Numbered from the stretch's first letter, positions 26,001-34,737 are shown. The stretch: DNA of 64,000 nucleotides from Thioclava pacifica DSM 10166 (GCF_000714535.1 NZ_AUND01000001.1:665137-729136), one strand, 5' to 3'. The notes: a model not told the origin generated them from the letters alone. Made by a program: numbers and translations.

Positions 26001-27046
26001 GTGTCGAGCGTGCCGAGACGATTCAAGTCGAGGCCGTGCGGGTCGAGCCGGGGATCTATGAGCCGGCTGACGAAGACGACGAGAGTGCGCATGTTGCGCC
26101 TTATGCGCCACCGGTGCCAGTGACACCGGTTTTTCTGGACTTGCCGTTGATGACAGGGGCCGAAGATCCCTATGCACCGCATCTGGCGGTCGCAGCGAAC
26201 CCTTGGCCAGGCGCGGTCGCGGTCTACTCGGCTCTTCAGGATGCGGGTTATGAGCTCAACTCGAAATTTGAGGTGCAAGGGGTAATTGGCACGACATTGT
26301 CGCCGCTCAGAGCTGCGCGAACTGGCCTTTGGGATCGGGGCGAGCCGCTGCGGGTTGAACTGATCTCGGGCGAGTTTGAAAGCGCCGCAGAAGAGGGCGT
26401 TCTTTCTGGTCTCAATGCGCTCGCAATCGGGGACGGGTCCTCGGGGAACTGGGAAATCTTGCAGTTCCAGCATGCGGAGCCGGTCGAGCCGGGCGTATGG
26501 GATCTGAGTATGCGGTTGCGCGGGCAGCTTGGCACCGATGCGGTGATGCCGGCAGTCTGGCCTGAAGCCTCGGTCGTGGTGCTTCTCGACGGACGGACGC
26601 AGCAAATTGAGCTGTCCCCGGCGGCACGCAATCTGGCGCGGCATTACCGGATCGGGTCTGCCGCGAGGCCTTATGACGACCCTTCATACGTGCATACTGT
26701 TCAGGCATTCGCCGGTAACGGTCTTCGGCCGTTATCCCCGTGCCACCTGCGGGTTTCGCCCGAGGTAAGTGGATGGCGGATCAACTGGGTCCGGCGCACT
26801 CGGATCGGTGGCGATGACTGGGACGCGATGGATGTGCCGTTGGGCGAAATGTCCGAGCGTTACTTGCTGCGGGTTCTCGAGGGGGATGCGATCCGGCGCG
26901 AGGTCATTCTGACCAGTGTCGAGTGGAACTATTCGACTGCGCAGAAAACGGCAGATGGCATTACCGGTGCGTTCTGGGTCGAAGTGGCGCAGCTTTCGGA
27001 TGTCTTCGGCCCCGGTCTGCCCGAGCGCGTGCAGGTTTTGGCCTGA
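23084..27046 (+). CDS. g15: GTA host specificity / megatron hub protein gp15
   Basis: The largest tail protein, 1320 residues, forming the tip that contacts the recipient. It begins with Gly/Ala-rich segments (LLSAAGAAIGGAFGGTVLGLSGAVIG). An N-terminal hub domain follows, with GRSWGRMRMAGQVIW. In the middle is a TIM-barrel-like glycoside-hydrolase-type domain (FCIGSEMRALTQIRG, KVGYAADWSEYF, IDFIGIDNYMPLSDW, KPIWFTEMGC). The phage tail protein 3 domain comes next (GMSLETQRAPEAEIAGRVRLSY). Codon use is clearly less GC-biased than in the capsid genes. No separate tail fibre genes follow in this window. Confidence 0.93.
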   Translation: MATILLSAAGAAIGGAFGGTVLGLSGAVIGRAIGATLGRAIDQQLLGGGSGTVETGRVDRLRLTTASEGEGLGRSWGRMRMAGQVIWATRFFETKKKSGGGKGEPSIASYSYSVSLAVALGEGEILRVGRVWADGVELDTRDLNMRVYTGSETQQPDPKIAAVEGLEQAPSYRGVAYVVFENLDLSPFGNRVPQFTFEVVRAAQGENLPSEPDLSRAIEAVALIPGTGEYSLATRPVSEQRIRSNPVSYPSNSSLFFLNGWGITAEVDPVNQHAPSGQTDFAVSLEMLDEELPNCGAVSLVVSWFGSDLRCGNCAVQPKVASKTVDGREMSWQVSGAGRSSVEAVPKLDGRSIYGGTPADAAVIEAIEALHDAGKSVTFYPFILMDQLDGSGLPDPWGGGEEQPALPWRGRITTSLAPGQAGSPDGTAIAADEVAAFFGAAEESDFAPSGSTVVYSGPAEWSFRRFILHYAHLCKLAGGVEAFCIGSEMRALTQIRGESNSFPAVEALKVLAGEVRQILGPNCKVGYAADWSEYFGYQPGDGDCFFHLDPLWADEAIDFIGIDNYMPLSDWRDGEHHADAHWGAIYSLDYLRSNIEGGEGYDWYYASSQHRDAQIRTPITDGAHDEPWLWRYKDIRGWWEHDHHERINGVRLEEPTAWVPRSKPIWFTEMGCAAIDKGTNEPNKFLDPKSSESALPRYSDGRRDDTIQMQYLRAMASYWADPLVNPISDLYGGPMIDMSRAHVWAWDARPYPQFPGLEDVWSDAGNYARGHWLSGRSSAQPLANVVTEICEMAGVRDFDVSGLYGVVRGFAMQGGITPRGALQSLSITYGFDALERDGILVFRMRDASADAVLEPPQLALDDQGMSLETQRAPEAEIAGRVRLSYVEADGNFEIRAVETIFPDEENGPTAASELPLALTRSEGMRVVDRWLSEARVAQDRARFTLPPSLGWLGPGDVVTLKTEASADRYRIDRVERAETIQVEAVRVEPGIYEPADEDDESAHVAPYAPPVPVTPVFLDLPLMTGAEDPYAPHLAVAANPWPGAVAVYSALQDAGYELNSKFEVQGVIGTTLSPLRAARTGLWDRGEPLRVELISGEFESAAEEGVLSGLNALAIGDGSSGNWEILQFQHAEPVEPGVWDLSMRLRGQLGTDAVMPAVWPEASVVVLLDGRTQQIELSPAARNLARHYRIGSAARPYDDPSYVHTVQAFAGNGLRPLSPCHLRVSPEVSGWRINWVRRTRIGGDDWDAMDVPLGEMSERYLLRVLEGDAIRREVILTSVEWNYSTAQKTADGITGAFWVEVAQLSDVFGPGLPERVQVLA

Positions 27047-27402
27047 GGCATGCGGCAGTTGCGTTATGGGATTTGCTCTTGGCGGCGCGCGTTGCGCGCC
27101 TCTGGTCAGAGGCGGAATGCGGTGCGCGCTTGATGTGACTTTTTGATGAGGCACATGCGGCTGATTGTTACCGCAAGCGAAGCGGGCGTGCCCATCCGTG
27201 CTGGGGCAATGGCACGCTGACGGCGGCGGCGCTGGGCCGAATGGGCGCGCACCTGACTTAATGACGGCATCAGTGGCGGCGCTGGCTCGGTTTGTCTGGC
27301 AATAGAGCTATGGCGCGCCAGGCATAGATAATGGGCGCAAGCCCTTCCTCTATCCGACAAAAAGCCTATGTGTTAGTCTCACGCGCGACGAGGGAGATTT
27401 CT
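27047..27402 (+). other. Gap between GTA g15 and cysE (no gene recognised)
   Basis: These 356 bases hold two adjoining hairpins right after g15. The first is GGCGCGC-GTT-GCGCGCC at 27084-27100; the second is CCTCTG-GT-CAGAGG at 27099-27112, sharing two bases with the first. Neither has a T tail, so they are not classical terminators. No convincing open frame or family match is visible on either strand. The last 40 bases carry the cysE ribosome site (GAGGGAG). Confidence 0.6.
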
Positions 27403-28209
27403 ATGTCGAGACAACAGGCGAAAGTGGCGGCGGTCGATCCGGTCTGGACACGGCTGTGCGACGAAGCACGGGCGGCGGTGCGTGACGAACCGCTTCTGGG
27501 CGCCCTGATCCATGCCGGTTTGCTGCATCACCCGTCTCTCGAGCGTGCACTGGCCTATCGCTTTTCGATGAAGCTCGCCTCAGGTGAAATGAGCGAACAG
27601 ATCCTGCGGGAAATCGCTGACGAGGCCTATCGCGCAGATCCGGCTCTCGGGCAGGCGGCGCGAGCGGATCTCGTTGCGGTGCTAGAACGTGATCCGGCCT
27701 GCCACCGCCTTCTCCAGCCCTTGCTGTTCTTCAAGGGGTTCCAGGCGTTGCAAGCTTACCGCGTGGCGCATTGGCTGTTTACCAATGGGCGGCGCGATAT
27801 GGCCTATTTCGTGCAGATGCGTGCTTCGGAGCTCTTCGGTGTCGATATCCACCCCGGCGCGCGTATCGGTCGGGGCATCATGATGGACCACGCCCATTCG
27901 ATCGTGATCGGTGAGACGGCTGTCGTAGGCGACAATGTCTCGATGCTTCATTCGGTTACGCTCGGTGGCACCGGCAAAGAAGACGAGGATCGTCATCCCA
28001 AGATCGGAAATGGTGTGCTGATCGGCGCGGGTGCGAAGGTTCTGGGCAATATCAAGGTGGGCGATAATTCCCGGATCGCAGCAGGTTCGGTCGTGCTTTC
28101 GGAAGTGCCCTGCTGCAAGACCGTCGCAGGTGTGCCAGCGAAGATCGTGGGCGATGCTGGCTGCGATCGACCGGCGTCGGAGATGGACCAGCTCCTGCAT
28201 GACGACTGA
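27403..28209 (+). CDS. cysE: Serine O-acetyltransferase
   Basis: Makes O-acetylserine from serine and acetyl-CoA, the first step of cysteine synthesis. It has 268 residues. The helical SATase N-domain runs over the first ~150 residues; the hexapeptide-repeat domain holds FGVDIHPGARIGRGIMMDHAHSIVIGE and HSVTLGGTGKEDEDRHPKIG, with the catalytic-type His in DHAHS and the GVPAKIVG end. The ATG at 27403 follows GAGGGAG. In R. capsulatus the cysE1 gene also lies directly after the GTA cluster and its loss reduces GTA gene transfer, so the neighbourhood may matter. Confidence 0.95.
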   Translation: MSRQQAKVAAVDPVWTRLCDEARAAVRDEPLLGALIHAGLLHHPSLERALAYRFSMKLASGEMSEQILREIADEAYRADPALGQAARADLVAVLERDPACHRLLQPLLFFKGFQALQAYRVAHWLFTNGRRDMAYFVQMRASELFGVDIHPGARIGRGIMMDHAHSIVIGETAVVGDNVSMLHSVTLGGTGKEDEDRHPKIGNGVLIGAGAKVLGNIKVGDNSRIAAGSVVLSEVPCCKTVAGVPAKIVGDAGCDRPASEMDQLLHDD

Positions 28210-28224
28210 TAAGAATATGTTTTG

Positions 28225-28260
28225 AAAAAAGGGCGAGCGCTGAGGCGTCCGCCCTTTTCT
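28225..28260 (+). terminator. Intrinsic terminator after cysE
   Basis: AAAAGGGCG / CGCCCTTTT stem with an inner GCGC..GCG pairing, and T residues at the end. It lies between cysE and the convergent gene at 28296, and the A-rich left arm makes it usable from both sides. Confidence 0.85.
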
Positions 28261-28295
28261 GGACTCTGCGCGTCTGATCGGAGATGTCGCGCTGG

Positions 28296-28634
28296 TCAGC
28301 CCTTCGAGAGAAGGTCGAAACATTCGAGCGTCTTCATGCCATACATCATGGCCGGACCGCCCCCCATGAGGACGGATACGTTGACCGTCTCCTCAAGCTC
28401 CTCGCGCGTCGCGCCTGCGTCGATACAGGCCTGCACGTGGAACCCAATGCAGTAGGAACATTGCTTGGCGATCGCAATCGCCAGCGCGATCAGTTCCTTT
28501 TGCTTGGTGCCGAGCGCGCCGGGGGCGAGGGCGGCTTGATGCAGGGCGCCAAAGCCCTGTGCACTTGCCTGCTGTTTCGCTCCGTAATCGCCCATATTGT
28601 CTTTGACGGTGGCGATCTCTTTTTTCCATTCCAT
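28296..28634 (-). CDS. Carboxymuconolactone decarboxylase / AhpD-like protein
   Basis: A 112-residue CMD-family protein. The AhpD-type site is visible as Glu48 and Cys59-x-x-Cys62-x-x-x-His66 in KQCSYCIGFHVQAC, so a peroxidase or disulfide-relay activity is plausible. The ATG at 28634 follows CAGGAG and starts MEWKKEIATV; the longer open frame to 28688 lacks support. It is transcribed away from the DUF4174 gene and towards cysE. The substrate is unknown. Confidence 0.83.
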   Translation of the reverse strand: MEWKKEIATVKDNMGDYGAKQQASAQGFGALHQAALAPGALGTKQKELIALAIAIAKQCSYCIGFHVQACIDAGATREELEETVNVSVLMGGGPAMMYGMKTLECFDLLSKG

Positions 28635-28818
28635 GACCGGACTCCTGTTCTGGATGTGAGAGCAAGGGGAGATTAGCTCTCCAGACAACTTTGTCGGTGA
28701 TCGAGATCAACGTAGTACATAAAAAGCCGGCGGGTCCCAGAACTCGTCTGGTTGCTCAAATTTAGAGCCATTTGGCGGCCCTCTCCGTATCTCTTTTGAG
28801 CAAGAAATGGAGGGTTCC

Positions 28819-29259
28819 ATGATTTCGGGAATGAAAGCAGGCATCTCAGCTGCGATGCTGTGCGCAGTGGGTGCGGGGGTTAACCCAGCGATGGCGGACG
28901 AAAGCCTGATTGAACCGCTCGTCGTGTCTCGAGGTGACCTGTCCGAGTATCTTTGGACCAACAGGGTGGTGTTGATTTTCGCGCCCTCGGCACAAGATCC
29001 CGATTATCGCGTAGCGTCGGAGATGATCGTGGAGCGCCGGTCGGGTCTTCGGGAACGCGATATCGTCGTGCTCGCCGAAACTGCGCCCGAGCAGGGGGGC
29101 GTTTTGCGTGTAAAATTTGGGGTTGATGGGTTTCGGATGCTGCTAATTGGCAAGGATGGTGGCATCAAGATGGATGAGCCCGCTCCGATCCCGGCGGAGA
29201 CACTATTTGCCACGATCGATGCGATGCCGATGCGTCAGCGTGAGATGGGCGAGAATTAA
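28819..29259 (+). CDS. Exported DUF4174 protein
   Basis: A 146-residue protein with a signal peptide (about 1-26, cleaved after PAMA). The mature part is a thioredoxin-like DUF4174 domain. It begins DLSEYLWTNRVVLIFAPS and continues with the RLRERD-like GLRERDIVVL, then FRMLLIGKDGGIKM and the C-terminal IDAMPMRQREM; these are the family hallmarks. There are no redox cysteines, so it is not a thiol enzyme. The ATG at 28819 follows GGAGGG; an ATG at 28807 is inside that ribosome site. The function of the family is unknown. Confidence 0.8.
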   Translation: MISGMKAGISAAMLCAVGAGVNPAMADESLIEPLVVSRGDLSEYLWTNRVVLIFAPSAQDPDYRVASEMIVERRSGLRERDIVVLAETAPEQGGVLRVKFGVDGFRMLLIGKDGGIKMDEPAPIPAETLFATIDAMPMRQREMGEN

Positions 29260-29279
29260 CTCTCTAAACGGAAATGAGA

Positions 29280-29307
29280 AACGCCCGGGCCGATCGGTCC
29301 GGGCGTT
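29280..29307 (+). terminator. Bidirectional terminator between DUF4174 gene and pdhC
   Basis: AACGCCCGG / CCGGGCGTT stem with an inner CCG-AT-CGG hairpin, followed by TCTTG on the plus strand. Both convergent genes end next to it (29259 and 29335). Confidence 0.8.
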
Positions 29308-29334
29308 CTTGCATTTTCGGGGTGTCGACCGCGC

Positions 29335-30651
29335 TTAGGCAAGCATTAGCATCGGGTTCTCGAGGTTTTCGCAGATCGCGTTGAGAAGCTCCGCGCCGAG
29401 CGCGCCGTCGATCACGCGGTGGTCGACCGACAGGGTCATCGACATGACGGTTGCCACCTCGATGTCGCCGGCATCATTCACCACCGGCTGCTTGATGCCC
29501 GCGCCGACGGCGAGGATCGCGCCATGCGGCGGGTTGATGACCGCGTCGAAATTCTCGATCCCGAACATGCCGAGATTGGATATCGCGAAGCTGCCGCCCT
29601 GATATTCGTGCGGCGCGAGCTTGCGGTCGCGGGCCCGGGTGGCAAGGTCTTTCATCTCGGCCGACAGCGTCGAGAGCGATTTGCTCTCCGCATCCTTCAG
29701 CACCGGCGTGAACAGCCCGCCTTCGATCGCGACCGCCACGGCCACGTCCGAGGGTTTCAGCTTGAACACCCGATCGCCGGCCCAGACCGCATTCGCATTG
29801 GGCACCGCTTGCAGCGCCAGCGCACAGGCCTTGATGATGAAATCGTTGACCGAGAGCTTCACGCCGCGCCCTTCGAGCTGCTTGTTGAGCTGCGAGCGGA
29901 ATTTCATCAGCGCGTCGAGCTTGACCGAGCGGCGCAGGTAGAAATGCGGGATCGTCTGCTTGGCCTCGGTGAGACGCGCGGCGATGGTCTTGCGCATCCC
30001 GTCGAGGGCGATTTCCTCGTAGTCGCGCCCCTCATACATCTTCGCGATGGTTGAGGCGGAGACGCTGGGCGCGGCGGCCGGGGCGGGGCTTGCCGCTTGC
30101 GCCGGAGCAGCTGCGGAGGCTGCTTTGGCGGGCGCTGCCGCGCTGCCCTGCGCGGCTTCGACATCGGCCTTCACGATCCGGCCTTTCGGGCCCGAGCCCG
30201 ACAGCGCGGCCAGATCGACGCCCTTGTCGGCGGCGATGCGGCGCGCGAGCGGCGAGGCGAAGATGCGCTTGCCGTCAGAGCCTTGCGGCGCGGCCGGGGC
30301 AGGGGCGGAGGGTGTGCTCTCCGCTTTCGCGGGGGCAGCCTCAGCCTTGGCTTCCGGCGCGGGTGCTGCGGCAGGAGCCTCCGCAGCCTCGGCGGCCGAA
30401 GCATCCTCGCCCTCTTCCAGCAGAACCGCGATCGGGTCATTGACCTTCACGCCCGAGGTGCCCTCGGCCACGAGGATCTTGCCGATCACGCCCTCATCCA
30501 CGGCCTCGAATTCCATCGTGGCCTTGTCGGTCTCGATCTCCGCGAGAATGTCGCCCGAAGAGACCGTATCGCCCTCTTTCACGAGCCATTTCGCGAGCGT
30601 GCCTTCCTCCATCGTGGGCGACAGGGCGGGCATCAGAATCTGGGTTGCCAT
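29335..30651 (-). CDS. pdhC: Pyruvate dehydrogenase E2 (dihydrolipoamide acetyltransferase)
   Basis: Core of the pyruvate dehydrogenase complex; moves acetyl from the lipoyl arm to CoA. It has 438 residues: one N-terminal lipoyl domain with the modified Lys in ETDKATME, an Ala/Pro linker, an E1/E3-binding domain ([29 protein letters not shown] split around 128-160), a second linker and the catalytic domain ending with the [14 protein letters not shown] motif (catalytic His in DHR). Last gene of pdhA-pdhB-pdhC on the minus strand, with 12 bases to pdhB. Confidence 0.97.
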   Translation of the reverse strand: MATQILMPALSPTMEEGTLAKWLVKEGDTVSSGDILAEIETDKATMEFEAVDEGVIGKILVAEGTSGVKVNDPIAVLLEEGEDASAAEAAEAPAAAPAPEAKAEAAPAKAESTPSAPAPAAPQGSDGKRIFASPLARRIAADKGVDLAALSGSGPKGRIVKADVEAAQGSAAAPAKAASAAAPAQAASPAPAAAPSVSASTIAKMYEGRDYEEIALDGMRKTIAARLTEAKQTIPHFYLRRSVKLDALMKFRSQLNKQLEGRGVKLSVNDFIIKACALALQAVPNANAVWAGDRVFKLKPSDVAVAVAIEGGLFTPVLKDAESKSLSTLSAEMKDLATRARDRKLAPHEYQGGSFAISNLGMFGIENFDAVINPPHGAILAVGAGIKQPVVNDAGDIEVATVMSMTLSVDHRVIDGALGAELLNAICENLENPMLMLA

Positions 30652-30663
30652 TGCGCTATCCCC

Positions 30664-32034
30664 TTACCGGTAGGTGACTTTTTTGACCGCCTCGACGACC
30701 TCGTCCGAGGTCACGAGCGCCAGTTTCTCGAGATTCGCCGCGTAGGGCATCGGAACATCCTTGCCCGTGCAGTTGATCACCGGCGCGTCGAGATAATCGA
30801 ACGCACGTTCCATGATCACCGCCGAGAGGTGGTTGCCGAAGCTTGCGACCGGGAAGCCTTCCTCGACGGTCACGCAGCGGTTGGTCTTCATCACCGAGGC
30901 AAGAACCGTATCGTAATCGACCGGGCGCAGGGTGCGCAGGTCGATCACCTCGGCCTCGATCCCCTCTTTGGCCAGCTTTTCAGCGGCTTCCAGCGAATGG
31001 CTCATGCCGATGCCCCAGCTGACGATGGTGACATCCGCGCCTTCGCGCCAGATCTTGGCCTTGCCGAAGGGGATGGTGAAGTCCTCCAGATCCGGCACTT
31101 CGAAGGAACGCCCGTAAAGGATCTCGTTTTCGAGGAAGATCACCGGGTTCGGATCGCGGATCGCCGATTTCAGCAGACCTTTCGCATCCGCCGCCGAATA
31201 GGGCTGCACAACCTTCAGGCCCGGAATATGGGCATACCACGCGCCGTAATCCTGGCTGTGCTGGGCGCCCACGCGGGCCGCCGCGCCGTTCGGGCCACGG
31301 AACACCATCGGCGCGCCCATCTGGCCACCGGACATATACAAGGTCTTCGCGGCCGAGTTGATGATATGGTCGATCGCCTGCATCGCGAAGTTGAAGGTCA
31401 TGAATTCGACGATCGGGCGCAGACCACCGAAGGCCGCACCGACGCCGAGACCGGCAAAGCCATGCTCGGTGATCGGCGTGTCGATCACGCGCTTGGCACC
31501 GAACTCGTCGAGCAGGCCCTGGCTGATCTTGTAGGCGCCCTGATACTCGGCGACCTCTTCGCCCATCAGGAACACATTCTCGTCGCGCCGCATCTCTTCG
31601 GCCATCGCATCGCGCAGCGCCTCGCGGACGGTCTGCGTCTTCATCTTCGTGCCTTCGGGCCAATCCGGCGTGGTGTCGGGCTTGGGCATGTCATCGGCCT
31701 CGGCGGGTTTCGCCTGGGCCGGTGCGCTCGCCGGAGCCGCCGCAGCCTCGGGTTTGGGGGCTTCGGCCTCTTCGGCGGCCGAGGCATCCTCGCCCTCCTC
31801 CAGCAGCACCGCGATCGGGTCATTGACCTTCACGCCGCTCGTGCCTTCGGGCACGAGGATTTTGCCCAGCGTGCCTTCATCGACCGCTTCGAACTCCATC
31901 GTCGCCTTGTCGGTCTCGATCTCGGCGATGATGTCGCCGGCCGAAATCGCGTCGCCCTCTTTCTTGAGCCATTTCGCCAGCGTGCCCTCTTCCATCGTGG
32001 GCGAGAGCGCGGGCATCAGAATCTTGGTTGCCAT
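30664..32034 (-). CDS. pdhB: Pyruvate dehydrogenase E1 beta with N-terminal lipoyl domain
   Basis: Beta half of the thiamine-diphosphate decarboxylase. It has 456 residues, longer than usual because an N-terminal lipoyl domain (about 1-80, Lys in ETDKATME) and an Ala/Pro linker precede the transketolase-type domain that starts near [14 protein letters not shown]. This fused form is typical of alphaproteobacteria. Motifs include [18 protein letters not shown] and [18 protein letters not shown]. The lipoyl domain is very close to that of pdhC in protein sequence. Confidence 0.97.
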   Translation of the reverse strand: MATKILMPALSPTMEEGTLAKWLKKEGDAISAGDIIAEIETDKATMEFEAVDEGTLGKILVPEGTSGVKVNDPIAVLLEEGEDASAAEEAEAPKPEAAAAPASAPAQAKPAEADDMPKPDTTPDWPEGTKMKTQTVREALRDAMAEEMRRDENVFLMGEEVAEYQGAYKISQGLLDEFGAKRVIDTPITEHGFAGLGVGAAFGGLRPIVEFMTFNFAMQAIDHIINSAAKTLYMSGGQMGAPMVFRGPNGAAARVGAQHSQDYGAWYAHIPGLKVVQPYSAADAKGLLKSAIRDPNPVIFLENEILYGRSFEVPDLEDFTIPFGKAKIWREGADVTIVSWGIGMSHSLEAAEKLAKEGIEAEVIDLRTLRPVDYDTVLASVMKTNRCVTVEEGFPVASFGNHLSAVIMERAFDYLDAPVINCTGKDVPMPYAANLEKLALVTSDEVVEAVKKVTYR

Positions 32035-32047
32035 CTGTTCTTCCCCC

Positions 32048-33073
32048 TCAGGCGTTCTGCGGCGCCGTTTCGGCGTAAATGTCGGTCCAGAGCTCTTCGA
32101 GCGCGGGCTCGGGGCTCTCCTTGGCGAAATCGGCAGATTCGTTGACGATCGCCTTGATGTCCTTGTCGATCTGCTTGAGCTCGTCCTCGGTCGCGTGCTT
32201 GCCGGTCAGCAGAAGCTGGCGGACATGCTCGATCGCGTCGCGCTCTTCGCGGATCTTCTGGACCTCCTCGCGGGTCCGGTATTTCGCCGGGTCCGACATC
32301 GAGTGGCCGCGATAGCGGTAGGTCTTGATCTCCAGGATATAGGGGCCCTTGCCCGCGCGGCAGTGCGCGACGGCCTTTTCGCCCGCGGCCTTCACCGCCA
32401 GCACATCCATCCCGTCGACCTCTTCGCCCTCGATCCCGTAGGCGATGCCGCGCTCGTAGAAATCGGGCGACTTGGTCGCGCGCTGAACGGAGGTGCCCAT
32501 CGCATATTGGTTGTTCTCGATCACGAAGATCACCGGCAGGTCCCAGAGCTCGGCCATGTTGTAGGTCTCGGCCACCTGGCCCTGGTTCGCCGCGCCATCG
32601 CCGAAATAGGCGAAGGTGACGTTGTCATTGCCCTTGTATTTATCCGAGAAGGCGAGGCCCGCGCCGATCGGCACCTGCGCGCCGACGATGCCGTGGCCGC
32701 CGTAGAAATGCTTCTCTTTCGAGAACATGTGCATCGAGCCGCCCTTGCCCTTCGAATAGCCGCCCTCGCGGCCCGTGAGCTCGGCCATCACGCCTTTCGG
32801 GTCCATCCCGCAGGCGAGCATATGCCCGTGGTCGCGATAGGAGGTGACGCGCTTGTCGCCCTCTTTCGTCGCGGCTTCCAGGCCCACGACCACCGCTTCC
32901 TGCCCGATATAGAGGTGGCAGAAACCGCCGATCAGGCCCATGCCGTAAAGCTGACCCGCCTTCTCCTCGAAGCGCCGGATCAGCAACATGTCATGGTAGA
33001 ATTTCTTGAGTTCCTCGGCCGAGACATTCGCGCCCGCTTTGGCGCCGCTCGCCGAGCCTTTCCGTGCTGCCAT
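32048..33073 (-). CDS. pdhA: Pyruvate dehydrogenase E1 alpha
   Basis: Binds thiamine diphosphate and decarboxylates pyruvate with PdhB. It has 341 residues. The cofactor motif is [17 protein letters not shown] ending near NN, and the phosphorylation-loop region [16 protein letters not shown] is conserved. [13 protein letters not shown] and [13 protein letters not shown] are typical. First gene of the operon; its promoter should lie in 33074-33221, which contains an AT-rich stretch near 33105-33130. Confidence 0.97.
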   Translation of the reverse strand: MAARKGSASGAKAGANVSAEELKKFYHDMLLIRRFEEKAGQLYGMGLIGGFCHLYIGQEAVVVGLEAATKEGDKRVTSYRDHGHMLACGMDPKGVMAELTGREGGYSKGKGGSMHMFSKEKHFYGGHGIVGAQVPIGAGLAFSDKYKGNDNVTFAYFGDGAANQGQVAETYNMAELWDLPVIFVIENNQYAMGTSVQRATKSPDFYERGIAYGIEGEEVDGMDVLAVKAAGEKAVAHCRAGKGPYILEIKTYRYRGHSMSDPAKYRTREEVQKIREERDAIEHVRQLLLTGKHATEDELKQIDKDIKAIVNESADFAKESPEPALEELWTDIYAETAPQNA

Positions 33074-33221
33074 TGGTCAGACCTCCCTTGGCCGGAATAG
33101 TTTAGCGTTAAACCATTTATTATATCAAAGCCGGGGAAATGGCAATGACCCCACGGCATCGCGCGGGAAAATGGCTATCACGATTGAAGTAGGGCCGGGC
33201 AGCGTTGTTTCGAGCGTGAGC

Positions 33222-33521
33222 TCAGCGGATCACGATCTCGTCCGAGCGCATCGCACCCAGCACCTCGCGGGCGCGCGCATCGAGCAAGTCGAGATCGAGA
33301 TAATCATCCGAGAGACGATGCGTCAGATTGGCCATCCGGTCCACCTGCGCGCGCAGATCATCACGTTCAGCGCGTTTGGCGTCGATTTCGGCCTCGATCT
33401 GGACACGGCGCAGAATGCCATACTCGCCCTGCACGGCCGAGAAGGCGAAATAGGTGCCCAGCACCACCGCCACGGTCACCGAAATCAAGGGCCCGATCGT
33501 GGGGCGCTTCAACGTCATCAT
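33222..33521 (-). CDS. Septum formation initiator family protein (FtsB/DivIC-like)
   Basis: Small bitopic membrane protein expected to join the FtsL/FtsB/FtsQ division complex. It has 99 residues from the ATG at 33521. One membrane segment (about 10-30, GPLISVTVAVVLGTYFAFSA) is followed by a coiled coil (EAEIDAKRAERDDLRAQVDRM) and the conserved end LDLLDARAREVLGAMRSDEIVI. Starts at 33533 or 33584 are possible but add no conserved sequence. It is upstream of pdhA on the same strand. Confidence 0.87.
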   Translation of the reverse strand: MMTLKRPTIGPLISVTVAVVLGTYFAFSAVQGEYGILRRVQIEAEIDAKRAERDDLRAQVDRMANLTHRLSDDYLDLDLLDARAREVLGAMRSDEIVIR

Positions 33522-33725
33522 CCTGCCTCGCATCTTCGGGTCGCCTGTCCGGTACGCCCCCAGGCCTCTGTCGGGCCGTTTCAAGAATCATGACATAAGT
33601 GATTCGCCAAGGGAATCCCCCGAACGTTCAATTTCGCAAAGAATTTCGCGGCCCCACTCCGCTGTTGCACGGGCATGACACCTGTTCCGAAATGCAAAAA
33701 GCAGGACCGAGTGCAAACGCTCCTG

Positions 33726-33789
33726 CCTTCTTCTTGATCGAAATATCTCGGGGGTGAGCCCGGAACGGGCGAGGGGGCAGCGCCCCCTC
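33726..33789 (-). repeat. 3'-end repeat element, copy b
   Basis: Read on the minus strand it begins 54 bases after the fba stop at 33844: GAGGGGGC-GCT-GCCCCCTC hairpin (33789-33771), a small GCCCG/CGGGC hairpin, then CCCCCGAGATATTTCG and ATCAAGAAGAAGG to 33726. Same layout and sense orientation as copies a and e. Confidence 0.75.
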
Positions 33790-33843
33790 TCTCCTGGCAC
33801 GTGCTCTCCTCAGGCGACTGAGGGGCGCGCCGCCCGCCTGCGA

Positions 33844-34737
33844 TCAGCCAGCCACCGAGGCCGCGTGGATCGAGTCGATCGCCTCGCCCAGCATCGCGTC
33901 GAACTCCGCATCCGATTGCTGCGCCGAAAGCCCCTCGGTCAGCGCGCGCGAGAACGACGCGATCATGCCGGTGTTCTGGGCGAGCTTCGCGTTCGCCTCG
34001 TCGCGGGAATATCCACCCGAGAGCGCCACGACCTTCAGCACCTTCGGATGATCGACCAGCGGCTTGTAGAGGTTCGCTTTCGTGGGCAGCGAGAGCTTCA
34101 GCATGACCTGCTTGCCCTCGGGCACCGCATCGAGATGGCTCAGGATCTCGGCCAGCAGCATCTCTTCCGCCTCGGCCTTGTCGGCGATCGAGATCGTCAC
34201 CTCCGGCTCGATGATCGGCACCAGCCCATGGTTCAGAACCTGCGCGCCCAGCTCGAATTGCTGATCGACCACCGCCTTGATGCCGCCGACATTGGCCGCC
34301 GAGATCACCGAGCGTTCCTTCGTGCCGAAGATGCCTGCCTTCACTGCACGCGACAGCAGGTCGTCGAGGCCCGGGATCGGTTTCATCAGCTGGCAGCCGT
34401 TCTCTTCCGCTTCCAGCCCCTTGTCGATTTTCAGGAAGGGCACCACGCCGCGTTTTTCCCAAAGATAGGTGGCGGTCGGAATACCGTCGATCGCGCGGTC
34501 CATCGTCTGCTCGAACAGGATCGCGCCCACGACCTTGTCGCCGGTGAAGGCGGGGGATTTGATGATCCGCGCGCGCATCTCGTGGATCAGGTCGAACATC
34601 TGCTCTTCGCCGTCATAGGCGTCTTCCTCGATGCCGTAGAGCCGCAGTGCCTTGGGCGTCGAGCCCCCGGACTGGTCGAGCGCTGCGATGAAGCCGTTGC
34701 CTTCGCGCATCTGGTCTGTCTGCTGGGCGTTGGACAT
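33844..34737 (-). CDS. Class I fructose-bisphosphate aldolase (bacterial short type)
   Basis: Cleaves or forms fructose 1,6-bisphosphate through a Schiff-base Lys. It has 297 residues. Typical motifs are FIAALDQSGGSTPKALRLYG near the start, FLKIDKGLEAEENG and VMLKLSLPTKANLY, and the late ALSGGYSRDEAN. The ATG at 34737 follows AGGAGG; a longer open frame to 34962 is non-conserved. It lies close to pgk on the same strand, with an SDR gene between, forming a glycolysis/Calvin-type neighbourhood. Confidence 0.95.
   Translation of the reverse strand: MSNAQQTDQMREGNGFIAALDQSGGSTPKALRLYGIEEDAYDGEEQMFDLIHEMRARIIKSPAFTGDKVVGAILFEQTMDRAIDGIPTATYLWEKRGVVPFLKIDKGLEAEENGCQLMKPIPGLDDLLSRAVKAGIFGTKERSVISAANVGGIKAVVDQQFELGAQVLNHGLVPIIEPEVTISIADKAEAEEMLLAEILSHLDAVPEGKQVMLKLSLPTKANLYKPLVDHPKVLKVVALSGGYSRDEANAKLAQNTGMIASFSRALTEGLSAQQSDAEFDAMLGEAIDSIHAASVAG

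Noticed and set aside
12909..27046. Active prophage
   Set aside because: No integrase, excisionase, repressor, replication or lysis genes and no attachment-site repeats at the borders; gene order and sizes match RcGTA.
27106..27360. Small open frame on the minus strand between g15 and cysE, or a tail fibre remnant on the plus strand
   Set aside because: No recognisable domain; translations are low-complexity Arg/Ala-rich and the stretch GNGTLTAAALGRMGAHLT on the plus strand is too short to assign.
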